From assembly GCA_012295275.1 (NCBI GenBank), contig CM022678.1, positions 18,995,169-19,059,168 of the forward strand: a DNA stretch of 64,000 bases, written 5' to 3'. The notes below the pieces were generated by a model that was given only the letters and a program-made list of their open reading frames with translations, ran no database searches and was not told the DNA's origin. This DNA comes from Chrysomallon squamiferum (lineage: Eukaryota; Mollusca; Gastropoda; Neomphalida; Peltospiridae). Below are positions 47,901-60,674 of this stretch, piece after piece (the stretch's first letter is position 1; every line of letters begins with the position of its first letter). A program made the position numbers and the translations under genes.

Positions 47901-49602
47901 AAAAACCTGAACTTTTCAACCTACACAGACTCACTTTTAAGTGGAAGATTATCTAGTGAGAATATTTTAAAATTAAGCAAAAATAATATTTTAGTATGAA
48001 ATTGATGTTCATAATAAACAGAAAAGCTGTTTGGAAGAAATCTAAATTTTGTTGTAATTTCTCTGGTACAAAGTTGATTTTAATTGAAATATTCTATTAA
48101 TGTATGGTGTTGTTTTTGTTTTGTTTTTCTGTACCAATATTGAATAACCCCTTACTGTACAGTCTGCTAAATATAGTGTTTGGTGTATTTTTTTGTTTCC
48201 ATACAAATATTGTATTAGCATATTGTGTAATTTATTGTAGTTATACAAATAACATATGGTAAAGAGTCTATTGTGGCTATTCAAATATTGTATTAGTGTG
48301 TGGTGTAGGTTTTGTTTCTGTACACATATTGTATTACCATATTGTATCATCTATTCTACCTATTCAAATATTGCATAATATAAGGCATAGTATTTGTTTC
48401 TATACAAATTTTATATAAACCTATTGTAGTATTTTGTGTCTATTAAAATATTGTTACAGTTGTACATTTTTTTTTGTTTCTATTGAAATATTTTGTTGTC
48501 TATTGTATTTGTAAACAGGAAGAAAAAATATTGTATGAAATTTTCTCTTGATTTTTAATTGCAATCAAAATAAACTTTTAATAGGTAATGCATTTGATGC
48601 AATTATTTACAGGAGTATTTTTGACAAACATGTAATTTAAACATTATTGAACATTTTCTGTACCATTTCTTCGTTTAACTTGCACCAGTTTCCTCGATTC
48701 CCGCCATCCCTTTCACAAATTCGGGGGAGACCACTGTGATAACTTGATTATTACATGGGTTCCTATTAGACTGCTCAAGTGTGAAGATAAATGTTATGAA
48801 AGAAAACTATAATTAAAATTATGTTTTACTGATAAGTGCAAAACTTTTGATATATGTTGTTTTGTATTTTTTTTTTGATAAGAAAAGTTCTGTGTTACTA
48901 AATAGTTTACTGTGTTTATACTAAAGTAAAGCTGTATATTAATATCTAAGATTTTATTTGTTTTTTCACTTTATAAAATCGTTCTTTAATACTAAGTTAA
49001 TGTTTTACTATGTTGATACTGAGTAAACTGGTATTTTCATTTTCACTTTATATACATTTTTATTTTACAAAATTACTATGTTTACTGTGTTTATACTAAG
49101 TAAAGATGTATATTAATGTTGTTAAAGTTTTTTATTTTTTTATTTATTTTTTGTTTTTGACTTTACAAAATTGTTCTGTAATACTAAGTGAATGTTTTAC
49201 TATGTTCATCCTGATTATTCTGCTATATTCATTTTTAATTTATATACATTTTTGTTTTATAAAATGGTTCACTAGTACTAAATATTCGTATTATAGTATT
49301 ATAATTTTAAATATAAGATATGTATATTTTTCTTTTATAAAATGTTTTTTCCTCATGTTTTTAATAAATAAATTTGAATTTTAAAGTAAAATGTAATGTT
49401 ATATATGCATACACACATGTATTTAGTCTGCTTTTTACTGTTACTTTGATTTGTTATCTGCATTTTTTTTTCTCATTAATCAGGAGATTTGTTGATGTAA
49501 TGTTTGCATTTTGCTAAATTTCATTAGAAAATAGAGAATGACAAAATTTGTAAAGCAAATGTAAGTTTTCGTTGTGAATCAATTAGTTATTGGGATGAAC
49601 TA

Positions 49603-49681
<79 letters not shown>

Positions 49682-49923
49682 GAATTATTTTGAGGAATAT
49701 ATTGGACTTTATATTTCATTGAATTATTATTGTTATTATTGTTGTTGTTGTTATTATTATTACTTTTTCTTATTTTTATTTTTTTATTTTACTATTTTGG
49801 TTTGTCTTCATGTTTCTTTTAATTCTTGAAGATATTATTCTATGCATAATATGGTTTTGCTATTTAACTAATTTTTTCAATAGGATGTAGTATAGAAAAG
49901 TAATTTTATATTGTTTTCGTTCC

Positions 49924-49957
<34 letters not shown>

Positions 49958-52190
49958 TATTATTATTTTATGATTAACTACTAATGAATCAAAACAGTTT
50001 TATTTCTGTTATAATTTACTGTTGTCTGTTTTTACAATTACACAAAATAAAAATAAAAATATATTGTGTAATGTTTTAACTTTGCTTGTTATGCCATTGT
50101 TACATAAACGATGTATGAAATGTGACAGTTTCTGTATATTTTTAGTATATATTTTAAATATATATCTTTATTAATACTTGGCTGTTACTTACAATTAATG
50201 TTTTCATACACTTATTTTATCGTTATACATATTTAATATATTTAGATATACTATTGCTGTTATTGTTATTGTTAATTTGGAATCTGTACAATTATTTCTT
50301 TCTCTTTATATATACATGTGTGTGTGTGTGAATATATATTTTTAACTACATATTTTTTTTCTTATTTAATTTGGTAGAAATTGTTTATTACCTTTATTTT
50401 GTGCATCAACTAACTTTAGATCAAACTTCAGATTACTGTTTTATAATTAACTGTATCTTTAAATAATGGAGTGTCTCCCATTTGTTACAAATCCAACTGT
50501 TACACATCCAGTTGTTACATTTGTTACAGATTCAGTTGTTACACAATCGTTGGTATGATTTATTAAGTCAACTCTTATAATATTAGTGTAATAGTCAGTG
50601 GTGACCAAGTGTTTTTTCATTTATTTAGTTATAAATACAATAATAATAAAGAATAAAAAATAAAATAAAATAAAATAAATTACTTAATACAATAATAATA
50701 TTGTTGAGATTAGTGACTTTCCAGTATGACTGCTTTAAATTGCTTTGTTTATTTATTTATTTTTCATTTTTATTATTTATTTATTTATTTATTATTATTA
50801 TTTTTTTTTATTTTTATGACTTCTGATAAATTCTAGTAGAGAACAATTGCGTAATTATTTCCTTACCTGTTTGGGGTAACAGCTGGGAAGATTAGTCTAG
50901 ATAAAGAGCATTTGATTACCAGTTCACTCAGTCTGTGTTACTGTTGTAACAAATAGGATGATAACCATAACAGTACCCCTCGATTGTAAATGTCCATTAA
51001 ACTGCTAATGTTTTAAAATAACATTTATTATTAAGATGGACTGTATTGTAAATCCACTGACAGTTAACATAATAAATATATTTTACAAGTGGTAATGACT
51101 TTCGTTTTCTCTATTAGATTAAGTAAATTTCCTGTATTGTTCAAGAAAAACACACTGCAATGGAATAATGTATTGCAATGAATTCACTAGTGATGTAGTT
51201 TTACAAACCAATCTAATAATGAACTCATCCATTAAAAGGAAATTGTGGAAATGTTATCAGAAAACAGAGGCGTAGTTTATTATGATAATTTCATCATACA
51301 GGGTAATAAATAAATTATTCATATCTATTTTTGTTTTCCTGTCCATATTTCCTGGACATCTTTCTGTTCTTTAGTATGATTCAGAGTATGTTCTCTAGGG
51401 TTGGTGTAGAATATCATAAATGTAATTTTTGTTATGTTTCAGTGAGCACCTTTGTTTTCGGTGTTAGATGGGACAGATGGTTATGTGAGAATACTTTGAT
51501 AAAAATAATCTGACTCTTAAAACAACTTTCACATTGTGTTGTTTCACAACTCAAATTCTCAGTTTACTGTAACGTCTTTGTAACACTTGTTTTATTAGTC
51601 ACTAAGGCTGCTCAACATTTTTCCAGGTAAACATTACAATAAAGTTAACACAAGTATCACTCTTGCGATCTGTTTAAATATCTAGACAATTTAGCACTGT
51701 TTTGTTTGTATTTTTGTTTTACTTATTTATTTATTTATTATCATTATTGTTGTTGTTGTTGTTGCTGTTGTTGTCGTTGTTGAGGACATTTATCAAATCA
51801 AATTTAACACGGATTAAGTATTCCTTTTAGGAGAGGTAAATGTTTGTGATTATAGCAACTACTTCACTGATTATGTTTACCTGTCTTGGTACAAATAAAA
51901 TGAATGGTGAAATAAAATTCTTTAATTAATTTTACACACATTTAATCCACTTAAGTGTGGTGACCTCAGAAACATCGGTTAGGACAAAAGTGGGCGACAC
52001 TGAGGGCAGTTACACATCAGACACGAGTGTTTCCTCACCACTATTTTTATAAATAATGTGATGGCCAGGGTACGGGTAGGGTGAACATTAGCGTTAAACA
52101 TCTGTTTACCTCAACAGATTTTTTGTCTAAAACTTAACATTTTTTATGAAGAAAGTTCGGATAAAATTGTAAAAGTTTTATTTAAAAAAA
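47901..52190. other. spacer, duplicate of 11.42-16.1 kb
   Basis: Collinear with unit 1, with many small indels: the TACAAATATTGTATTA repeats (48,090-48,500), the possible minus-strand exon (48,675-48,770), the ~190-bp tandem pair (48,890-49,270), (TTA)n at 49,610-49,680, the 60-codon open stretch at 51,331-51,513, and the GC-richer island near 51,950-52,090. Unit 2 has an extra GTT-rich insertion near 51,700-51,840. No supported gene. Confidence 0.75.
48675..48770 (-). other. duplicate of the possible minus-strand terminal exon
   Basis: Same length and stop as 12,529-12,624, read on the minus strand (NNQVITVVSPEFVKGMAGIE). It differs by a few mostly amino-acid-changing substitutions, so there is no clear sign of protein constraint. 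Confidence 0.25.
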
Positions 52191-52199
52191 AAATAATAA

Positions 52200-52710
52200 T
52201 TATAACTTAGAACGTTAACAATGAGTTTTAAGGTAAGTCTTTAAAAAAAGATTTATTTCAAAATATTAAGTTTGAAAAGTGTTAGGATAATGTTTAAAAT
52301 ATGATTTATATTAACAGAGTCTTAATTTATCATATTTTAATAAATAACGTAATGGCTAAGATTAGGTTTAAGGTTACAATTATGGTTTGTATTAGTGTTA
52401 GGGTAAGATTTAAATGTGTTGATATGAATTAGGATAAAAATGAAAACAAAAAATGTTTTTATTTAAAAAAAATGAACTTCGGAAAGTCGAAGATGAGTGT
52501 TAGGACTTTGGATAAAAAATTTGAAAGTTAACAGTGAGTGTTAGGATAAAATTTTAAAACAAGTTGTATTAAGATAACTATTAGGGTTATGGTTTGGGTT
52601 AGTGTTATGGTTACAGTAAGGGTTACGATTAAAGTTAGGGCAAGGGCTAGGACAAGGACAACGGTTCGGGCTAGAGTTAGCCCTAGGATTACGGTTTATT
52701 AATTCAAATC
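52200..52710. repeat. degenerate GGGTTA/TTAGGG-rich tract
   Basis: 52,340-52,440 and especially 52,570-52,700 contain many imperfect GGTTAG, TTAGGG and GGTTACG words (GTTAGGGCAAGGGCTAGG), preceded by GTTAGGATAA-type repeats. It recalls a decayed interstitial telomere-like sequence. Found only in unit 2. Confidence 0.45.
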
Positions 52711-53262
52711 AATGCGATGAATGAAATTCCTAGCTGCTCTGTTGTGGGATTTATATCGTCGTCTGTGATTAAGTAAATCGTAACAATATTTACTTTACTT
52801 CTGTTTTAAATATGTTTATAATGCACTCTTTGTTTACGTAACAAGATTACTATGAATTTAAAAAGAATTGAAAAAAAAGAGATAAAAACAATAATGGCAT
52901 ATAACAAATGAGTTCATGATAATATACTCTGGTTTATATGACATCATACAGTAATAAATTCATTAGGGCAAATGTCTAATTTTGACATAACATTATCATG
53001 AATTTAAGATGATTTTCAGTTTTTATGAATTTCTTTTTAATTTTCTTTATATATTTTTTATTTGTAACAAGACTGAGAGAGATGTTTTGGAAAAACATTA
53101 AATAATTTACTTAAAATGTGTTATGAATTTAAAATACAAATAAATACTTTATTTGAACTAAATATTGTAAATATATATAACAAATATATATGTGTGTGTG
53201 TGTATACACACGTACACACACAGACAGACACAACAATCTCATTGCTGTTATAATAATAATAA

Positions 53263-53293
<31 letters not shown>

Positions 53294-54303
53294 CACATTA
53301 AGGAAACGTTTAACTATGTACTTTTATTATATCGAAAAAATACTCAAACGTATAAACAGTTAAACCTGCATTAATAACAAAATTAAAACAAAATATCAAC
53401 ACCAACTAAACAAAAAAATTTCTGAACAGCTTTTATATTACATTATTTAAACACAAATATTCTGACTATGAAGTCACCTTTAATTTTCAAACACAACAAC
53501 TTTAACTTTGTAAACTGTAACATTTTGATACATGTCATCTTCTATTTTCATCTGGCCTCTATCACAATGTCTGTGTAAAAAATTAATAAAATTTAATGAA
53601 TGATTTGTAGAATGTGCAGTAATACTGAGATAAAATAAGAGTAAAAACAAACAAGAAAAAGAAACGTAAGTGAAGACTCAAATTAGAAAACAAGATTGTA
53701 AACATATAATTATTATCATAAGGAATATTCTGACCACAACAATGGTCAAGCATTCTTTACGCTTGTACAATACAATGTAATAATTGTGTAGAATGACCAG
53801 TCAAAGGGTCAAAAAAAAAAAAAAATAATAATAATAATATATATCGTTAAGATTGTGTAATAGGCTGTAACAACCAGAATTTGTCCAATTAAATAGTCAA
53901 GATGTCACTATGTTTGTGTATATTAATAATAGTTACAGGACGGATTGTGAAGGACATGAAAAGTAAAATGAACTGATCAGCTTGTAAAATCAGTCATTTA
54001 TGTTACAAATATCAATAATTATTTTTATCTGGCCAATAACATCGTTAAGACATTTGACTTTACATTTTGAGTCGCACATGTACACAGCCAGACAGACACA
54101 TATTATAATGTAAAATGTGTGTGGAGTCTGTTTCACACAACACGCAGACAATCAACAAATTTATGAAATAAATATTAATAATTATTACTCCCCTGAATAT
54201 CAAGTCACTGATACGTGGTGACAGAAACAACCAATCACTTTCCAGTATGTGGGCGGATCCAGACATCTGTCAGTCAGATGAGATTTAAAGTGAGTCGCTG
54301 AGT
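52711..54303. other. unit-2-specific intergenic DNA
   Basis: No gene recognised. Contains a short TA/GT tract near 53,170-53,220 and AAAT-type repeats at 53,255-53,290. 54,180-54,290 is GC-richer and immediately follows (on the minus strand) the J-domain stop, so it may be the old DNAJC27 3' UTR. Confidence 0.4.
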
Positions 54304-54432
54304 TTATGTCTGACATCGTTTGAGCAGAGCTGTACGTGCGGACACGAGCAGTTTAAACGCCTCCTCACTGCCACACTCTTTTCTGGATGTAACAACACAG
54401 CAAGTCTCCTGTACGCCTTGTTCACATCATCT
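54304..54432 (-). pseudogene. DNAJC27: DNAJC27 J-domain exon, frameshifted
   Basis: On the minus strand, after a TTTGACAG acceptor, it reads RDDVNKAYRRLAVLLHPEKSVA. This matches the C-terminal J domain of DNAJC27. About 7 bases are missing between two GGCA words relative to the family. After that the next frame gives EAFKLLVSARTALLKRC and a TAA at 54,304-54,306, the normal DNAJC27 end. The HPD motif that J domains use to stimulate Hsp70 is HPE here. The frameshift plus the altered motif indicate a dead exon. Its upstream partner (Rab exon) survives only in unit 1 at 18,477-18,593. Confidence 0.8.
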
Positions 54433-55379
54433 CTGTCAAATACACACACACAAATAAACAAATAATAAACACATACATACATACATACATACATATATAC
54501 ATGCATGCATGGGCAAATACACATATATATATATATATATATATATAGATTAGATAGATAGATAGATAGATAGATAGACACAGATACATACATATATATA
54601 GACACACACAAACATAATTGTACATATACACCTAAATATTCACTTATAAACATACAAATAAATAACATAAAAGTAAATTAGTAAATTAATTCAATTTTGT
54701 TTTTAAATTTATAAATTAATTCTGACAAAGAAACAACCAAGTGAACTTTAATAATAATAATAATAATAACAAAATAAATAAATAAATAGATTAATTAAGT
54801 ATCATTTAAGATTATAACCTTTTGTTTAATGTGAATAAATGAATCCATAAAAAAACCACATAAAAAATAAATGTAGAAATAGAAAACATAACAAATAAAG
54901 ATTTATTATATTTCAGCAGTATATTTAAAAAGGAAATGTATGCCACTTTATATAATTATTAAAGTATGATTAGGTAAACAGGGACAACACATTTGTTCTA
55001 ATTTTCAGATTTTGACTGTGTAGATTATTTGACGTCTTCATTGAGAAAAAATGCTGAAAAAATACAATATAAATTTAGTATTTGTTAATCTGACCCATTC
55101 TAATATTATTTAGGTTCTTTCTGTTTTGCACGTAAATATATGTTTTAACCATAATAACCATAATAGTAGCGATTGTAGTAGTAATAGCAGTGGTAGTAGT
55201 AGTAATAGTAATAATAATAACAGCAGTAATAACCAATAATAACAATAATAATTGTAATATTATATATAATAATGATAATAGGAATAACGATAATAACAAT
55301 AATAATAATAATAACAATAACGATAATAACAGCAGTTATAATTTATTGAAACAAGATCATAAAAATAACAATAATAATT
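54433..55379. other. spacer before the minisatellite
   Basis: CATA, TA and GATA microsatellites at 54,470-54,600. From 54,930 the sequence matches unit 1 from 16,263 onward. AAT/AAC-type runs at 55,150-55,380 give spurious open frames. Confidence 0.6.
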
Positions 55380-56220
55380 AGTAATGTTAGTATAAACTAC
55401 AAGTAAAGATATACAAATGACAACACTATTAGTAATGTTAGTGTAAAACTATAAGCTAGTGAAGATATAAAAACAACAACACTATTAGTAATGCTAATAA
55501 AAAACGATAAATAAGTGAAGATATTAAAACAACACTATTAGTAATACTAGTAAAAAACTATAAATAACTGAAGATATACAAATAACAACACTATGAGTAC
55601 TGTTAGTATAAAACTATATGTAAGTGAAGATATAAAAAACAACAACACTATTAGTACTGTTACTATAAAACTATAAGTGAAGATATAAAAACAACAACAC
55701 TATTAGTAATGTTAGTATAAAACTATAAGTGAAGATATAAAAACAACAACACTATTAGTAATGTTAGTATAAAATTATAAGAAAGTGAAGATATAAAAAC
55801 AGCAACACTATTAGTAATGTTAGTATAAAACTATAAGTAAGTGAAGATATAAAATTAACCACATTATTGGTATTGTTATTAAGTAAAGATGTAAAAATAG
55901 TAACACTATTAGTAATGCTATTGAGCAAAGATGTAAAAATAGTAAAACTATTATTAATGTTATTGAGTAAAGATGTAAAAATAATAACACCATTAGTAAT
56001 GTTATTGAGTAAAGATGTAAAAATAATAACAAGTATTAGTAATGTTATTAGGTAAAGATGTAAAAATAATAACACTATTAGTAATGTTATTAAGTAAAGA
56101 AGTAAAAATACTTACATATTAGTAATGTTATTAAGTAAAGAAGTAAAAAACAATAAAACTGTTAGTAATGTTATTAAGTAAAGATGTAAAAATAATAACA
56201 CTATTAGTAATGTTATTAAA
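55380..56220. repeat. 39-bp palindromic minisatellite, unit 2 array
   Basis: About twenty copies of the unit seen at 16.7-18.5 kb. The left half carries the variant GTTAGTATAAAACTATAAG spacer and the right half the GTTATTAAGTAAAGATG spacer. No 467-bp higher-order repeat here, so that expansion happened in unit 1 after duplication. The array ends abruptly into promoter-cassette DNA, without the DNAJC27 exon. Confidence 0.9.
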
Positions 56221-56239
56221 ATATGTCTTATGTAGAGAA

Positions 56240-56356
56240 TACAGTAATTATCTCCTCTTACTCACCCGATTCGTGGAATTTAAAAAGGAAAATAGAAAAA
56301 TGGTGTCTTTATAAACTGACGGTTCGTTTCATAATTAGTGATACCAGCGAGGACAT
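56240..56356 (+). promoter_or_regulatory. TPR-TIR promoter/first-exon cassette P8 (copy 4), half start codon
   Basis: GATTCGTGGAATTTAAAAAGG, AAAATAGAAAAATG, TATA box TTTATAAAC (56,308-56,316), GACGGTTCGTTTC, then an exon ending ACCAGCGAGGACAT at 56,356 and donor GTAAGTTTG. Splicing to 57,740 joins AT to G, making ATG in frame with copy 4. Confidence 0.6.
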
Positions 56357-57189
56357 GTAAGTTTGATTTAATTTTTGTGTTACGTTTATATGCTCCACTT
56401 TCAACTAACAGTTTATTCATTTCAGATAAAATAAAATACTATAAAAAGTTTATTCTATATTGTTAACATCTTCCTGGTATGTTGCGGTGACCTATCTCAA
56501 TGACCTAATTTCACATAGCAGTTTCTGTGTGTGTTTATATATCGGCTGACAGCAGTCACACATTTATCTCATGTAGCGTGAGAAAAGTAAATACTAATTA
56601 AAACTCTCGGGAACGTTAGTGTTATTAGATATAAAGTAGAAATATGTGTTAAGTATTGGTTAGGTTGTATTTCAATTCAACACCGATCCAGATATTTAGC
56701 TTATCGTTCCACGAAAATTAGTCGAATTTGTTTTCATTTTGTTTGATCATGTTTGAGAAAATTACGCAAAAAATAAATAAATAAAATTCGCATTGAAATA
56801 TGTATTTGATTTCACATTTCCGTCTACGTTCATTAATGCAGAATCTAGCCACACAAGCCAAATAAATTCAGTAACCGAATGTTTTCCTCATTTTTCCAAT
56901 TCCACGAAAAATAGTAATGCATGGTTTCAGTTTTGTTTATCACGTTCAGTAAATAGATAAATTTGATAGAAAATAAAATTTAAGTTTGCATTAAAATATA
57001 CATCTCGCTCACGAATTGCTTCTGCAGATTAAAAGAGTGGAACAAGAAACAGAAAATAAAGAAGAAGAAGAAGAACAACAACAACAATAATAATAATAAT
57101 AATAAACCTCCATGATCAGTTTGATCTCGATTTCTAAATAAGAATATTTTCTTTAACATTTAAACCTACACACTACATCAACTTACAAT

Positions 57190-57310
57190 TAAAGATTTCT
57201 GTATTATCTCCTCTTACTGAACGGATTCGTGGCATTTAAAAAGGAAAGACGAAAACAGTCGTGTATGTAAAGAACATCCAGCGAAAAAGTGTCAACTTTC
57301 ATTTAAGCTT
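57190..57310 (+). promoter_or_regulatory. TPR-TIR cassette P9, degenerate
   Basis: Counterpart of P3: GGATTCGTGGCATTTAAAAAGG and AAAGACGAAAACAG. The TATA and GGTTCGTTTG part is deleted, and the donor position reads GTGTCAAC. Probably inactive. Confidence 0.45.
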
Positions 57311-57739
57311 TTGTTATTCAGATTGTACGCCTTCATGTCCTTTAAAACCATAACTATAATTCACAAATAGTTTACTAATTATATAAGTGCTATAACTAGA
57401 ACGAACAGTAATATACAAATACACAAAAAGGAAACTACTCATAAATCCAAGGTAATCTTTTGTGGAACTAGTAAGATTTTGATAGCCTAATAAAGTTAGT
57501 ATTGATTTAAGGGTGAGCAAATTTTTATTTTTTCTTCCATTTTTGTTTCCTTTCTTTCTTTTTATTGTTATTATTTTTATTTATTTTTTAAAAATTATTT
57601 TATTTTGGTTCATTAATTTTAAAATCGAGATGCATGCAATTTAGTTGATTATTCTGTGACCGGAACATAGACATAAATGTATGATGTTCAATAACTGGAA
57701 AAAAAGAAATTAATAAACTATTGTATGACTTTCTTTCAG

Positions 57740-57807
57740 GATAATAGCTGCGAAGAAACAGCATAGCACAACGTCATTAGACGCGGATTTTTCAAGGATA
57801 AAAACTG
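57740..57807 (+). CDS. copy 4, small coding exon
   Basis: 68 bases between CTTTCAG and GTGAGA. Its first base completes the ATG begun at 56,355-56,356. It then reads IIAAKKQHSTTSLDADFSRI and enters the main exon in frame. There is no ATG inside the exon: both ATGs of copy 3 are ATA, and the copy 1 internal ATG is ACG. The split start is thus the only AUG that fits. Confidence 0.6.
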
Positions 57808-58139
57808 GTGAGAAATACTAGTTACAATGATAATGAAACAATTGTATTTTGTTGCATTACTGGTTCAGGCGAAACTCTTCTACTTATATTTATAAACACG
57901 TTATTCTCTCTCACAGGATTTATATTCAGACATCGGAATAAAAACACAGACATACGCAGACACACACATATTTATACAAAAATGATGGAGAGAGAGACAT
58001 TCAGTAAATGAAGCATTATGTGATTTCGAATCTGCAATTTTAAAAGAAAACAATTTCGAACATCTTATCTTTGGAAAGGCACTTTTCCCCCGAAGTTATT
58101 CTTTCAGAAATCTGCAATTATATAGATTTTATTTTTCAG

Positions 58140-60265
58140 CTACAGATGATGACATTTCCTTGGAAAAGAGACTGGAATCGTTTCCTCACTCCTTTCTTCT
58201 CACAGATCTCATGCTCATCACTAAACAACGTAGAGAAAAGATACTTTTAAAGTTACAACGAGAACCGGAAGAAAAGAAACAGAGTTTGATGGAAAGAAAT
58301 CGAGACGTCAATTTTATTTCCTTCATGCAGTTTTTGCTAGGAGATCGAGACAAAGCAATCGAGACAAATTTGAAAGTCTGCCGTCGTGACCCTACTAACA
58401 TTGTAGCTCGTGCAAATCGTGTGCGTTTTCTGCTAAAACAGGATAAGCCTTCTGCTGAATCAGAATTAATCAAACTGGAAAATCTGAAGGGAGATTCTTA
58501 TAGAATGCGTGCTGTAGCTGAAGCTGAAATTGCTTACTGCTATGCTCGGATATCACCAGCTTCTTATCCAAAGTGTGTGGAGCTGAACAGAAAAGTAAAT
58601 CAGAAATATCCAGAAGAATACGAATGGAAATTTGGAGAGGGTCTTACACTTAGACGAACTGTATCCCTTCAATGCTATTCGTTTCATCCAGGTATCGATA
58701 TCGTTGAGTTAGCTGTTAGATGCTCGAAAGTGCTAGAGGAAGTCGGCAGTAAGGCATCAAAACCGTTTAATGCGATGGCGTATGCTGATCTCGGGGAATT
58801 CGCGACTCGGTTTGAATTAAGAAACACACCATTTGATGATGAAATTGTGGTAGAAAGGTTTAAGCAACAAACAACACTGCTTTCGTGCGAGGAATATTTC
58901 CAGAAAGCTCTTGATTTAGACAAGCAGGACCCTTTTGTACTTGCTAGGTGCGGTAAGCATTTCTTGAACAAAAACCAACTGGATAACGCTCAGACACTGT
59001 TAGAAGAGTCATTCAGGATTCGGCCAACAGGCAATGCTGTTCATCAGTTGGGAAAAGTTCTGCTGAGAAAAGCGGAAAATGAAAGCAATTCGAGAACATT
59101 TCAGCGTGCGATTAAGAATCTAAAACAGTCCGTTGATATAACACACGGCGATAATTATAGTGCTATACTTGACTTGGCTTCTGCTTACATGAGTAGAAAA
59201 TGTTACGAAGACGCTGAAGAGGTCCTAAAGGATAAAATACAAAAAGATGAAATTGAAACCAGTCCGTTCGATCGAATTGCTGCGTTGAAGAAAATGGGTA
59301 TTATTTGTTCTGAAAAAGGTAAAAGTCCATTACTTTCTCCAGATGAACAGGCACAGCTGAGAAAAGAAGAAATAAACTACAAAATTCTTGCTATAGAAGT
59401 TTCTGCGATCGAGGTGCTGTATAAATATCGCACTCATTTTAGAACGGTATCTGATTTGCTGAACCAAACGGATGGTCCACATGGAGTACAAATACCGCGG
59501 CAAGTTAAAGAAGTTTACTGCATGATCAGTGAATTCGCCCCTTCTCTTCCGATTTATGAGAAGATTCAAAACCGAAATCTGGGATCCGAGGACTGGATTG
59601 CAATTACAGAGGAATATCTCAATCGACAAGAATACGAAAAGGCCAGACTGTGTGTAAGTCTTCTGCAGGGTACACAAAAAGCTGATGACGTTCCTTCTTC
59701 TGTCATCAATCGAGTTTATCTTAAAACAGCCCAGCAGATGTTATCAAGAGACGAGTCACCGAGTAGAGCTTGGCCTTGTTTCAGAAGGATTTTTGCGTTG
59801 TTTTACAAAACGAAGAAAGAAGATGAAATAAATGCTGCTGATATTATGATTCTCCATGACAAAGACGACTGTAAAACATCTGAGATTTCAAAGAAAATTC
59901 AGGAAATTCTGAAATACTATACAGGTCTTGAAGTGACGAGAAATGATGAACTTGCCTTTGAAGGAATGGATGACATCTCTTTTTACAAAAGACTGATGCC
60001 TCTTATTCGATGTGTTGTTGTAGTGGTAAATTCCGATACGCCAAACACACACTGGAAACAAATAATTGATTTGGCAATAGTAACTTCTAAGAAAGAGGAG
60101 AAAACAATGATTGTATGCTTGAAATCAGGAGAGACTCACAGTGTCACTGAACTGAATAATTTCAAAACAGGAAAAACTCCGTCAGACGAAGCAGACGAGA
60201 AAGCTGCAGTGGACTGGCTGCTGGAAACTTTTCCACTTCTTGTCAATGCTGACGTCAATGTCTAA
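58140..60265 (+). CDS. IFIT-like TPR protein with C-terminal TIR-like domain (copy 4, intact)
   Basis: Main exon after TTTTTCAG, open to TAA at 60,263-60,265. With the two small exons the product is about 731 residues. Residues ~30-590 are a helical TPR superhelix (FISFMQFLLGDRDKAIETNL, YPKCVELNRKVNQKYPEEYE, QRAIKNLKQSVDI, AILDLASAYMSRKCYEDAEE), with layout and N-terminal helix (LESFPHSFLLTDLM) recalling IFIT proteins. Residues ~590-731 are TIR-like: ADIMILHDKDD as strand A, VTRNDELAFEGMDDIS as the BB-loop region, IRCVVVVVNSDTPNTHWKQ as strand C and following helix, MIVCLKSGET as strand D, AVDWLLETFPLL as the last helix. The Glu four residues after the conserved Trp662, used by NAD-cleaving TIRs, is Ile666, so a scaffolding role is likelier. 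No signal peptide or membrane segment. TIR-like is fairly sure, IFIT kinship less so. Confidence 0.85.
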
Positions 60266-60634
60266 ATTTGTAAATTTGGTAATTTACAAATCGAACAAGA
60301 ATTTGAAATGAACTGAATGGACTTTTCAACTTTAGAAACTATACTACCATTACTAGTAATAATAATAATAATAATAGTCATATGAAGTCAAAAACAACGA
60401 CAACAACAACAATAACAGTAATAATTATAGTTATATCAGGAACCCTACTCCAAATTTGTGTTATCTAAAGCTTTAGAAGGACGCTATGAAAACCACTGCT
60501 TCTCTGTAATATGATATGGTATGATATACATGCATACGTGCGTACATTAATATATATATCTATATATATATATATAATATTGTGTTTGTGTCTTCTTATC
60601 TATCTATATATCTATATATAGTTATTATTCTAGG

Positions 60635-60640
60635 AATAAA
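60635..60640 (+). terminator. poly(A) signal, copy 4
   Basis: AATAAA in TAGGAATAAAATG, about 370 bases after the stop. The context is slightly changed from the TTGAATAAAATG of the other copies. Confidence 0.55.
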
Positions 60641-60674
60641 ATGTTATATCTATTTCTGTTGGGTTTTTCTTGTT

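Noticed and set aside
54422-54668. N-terminal extension of the J-domain frame, a Tyr/Cys/Val/Ile-rich sequence over CATA/TA/GATA repeats
   Set aside because: It is microsatellite read-through into the intron; the exon starts at the acceptor near 54,432.
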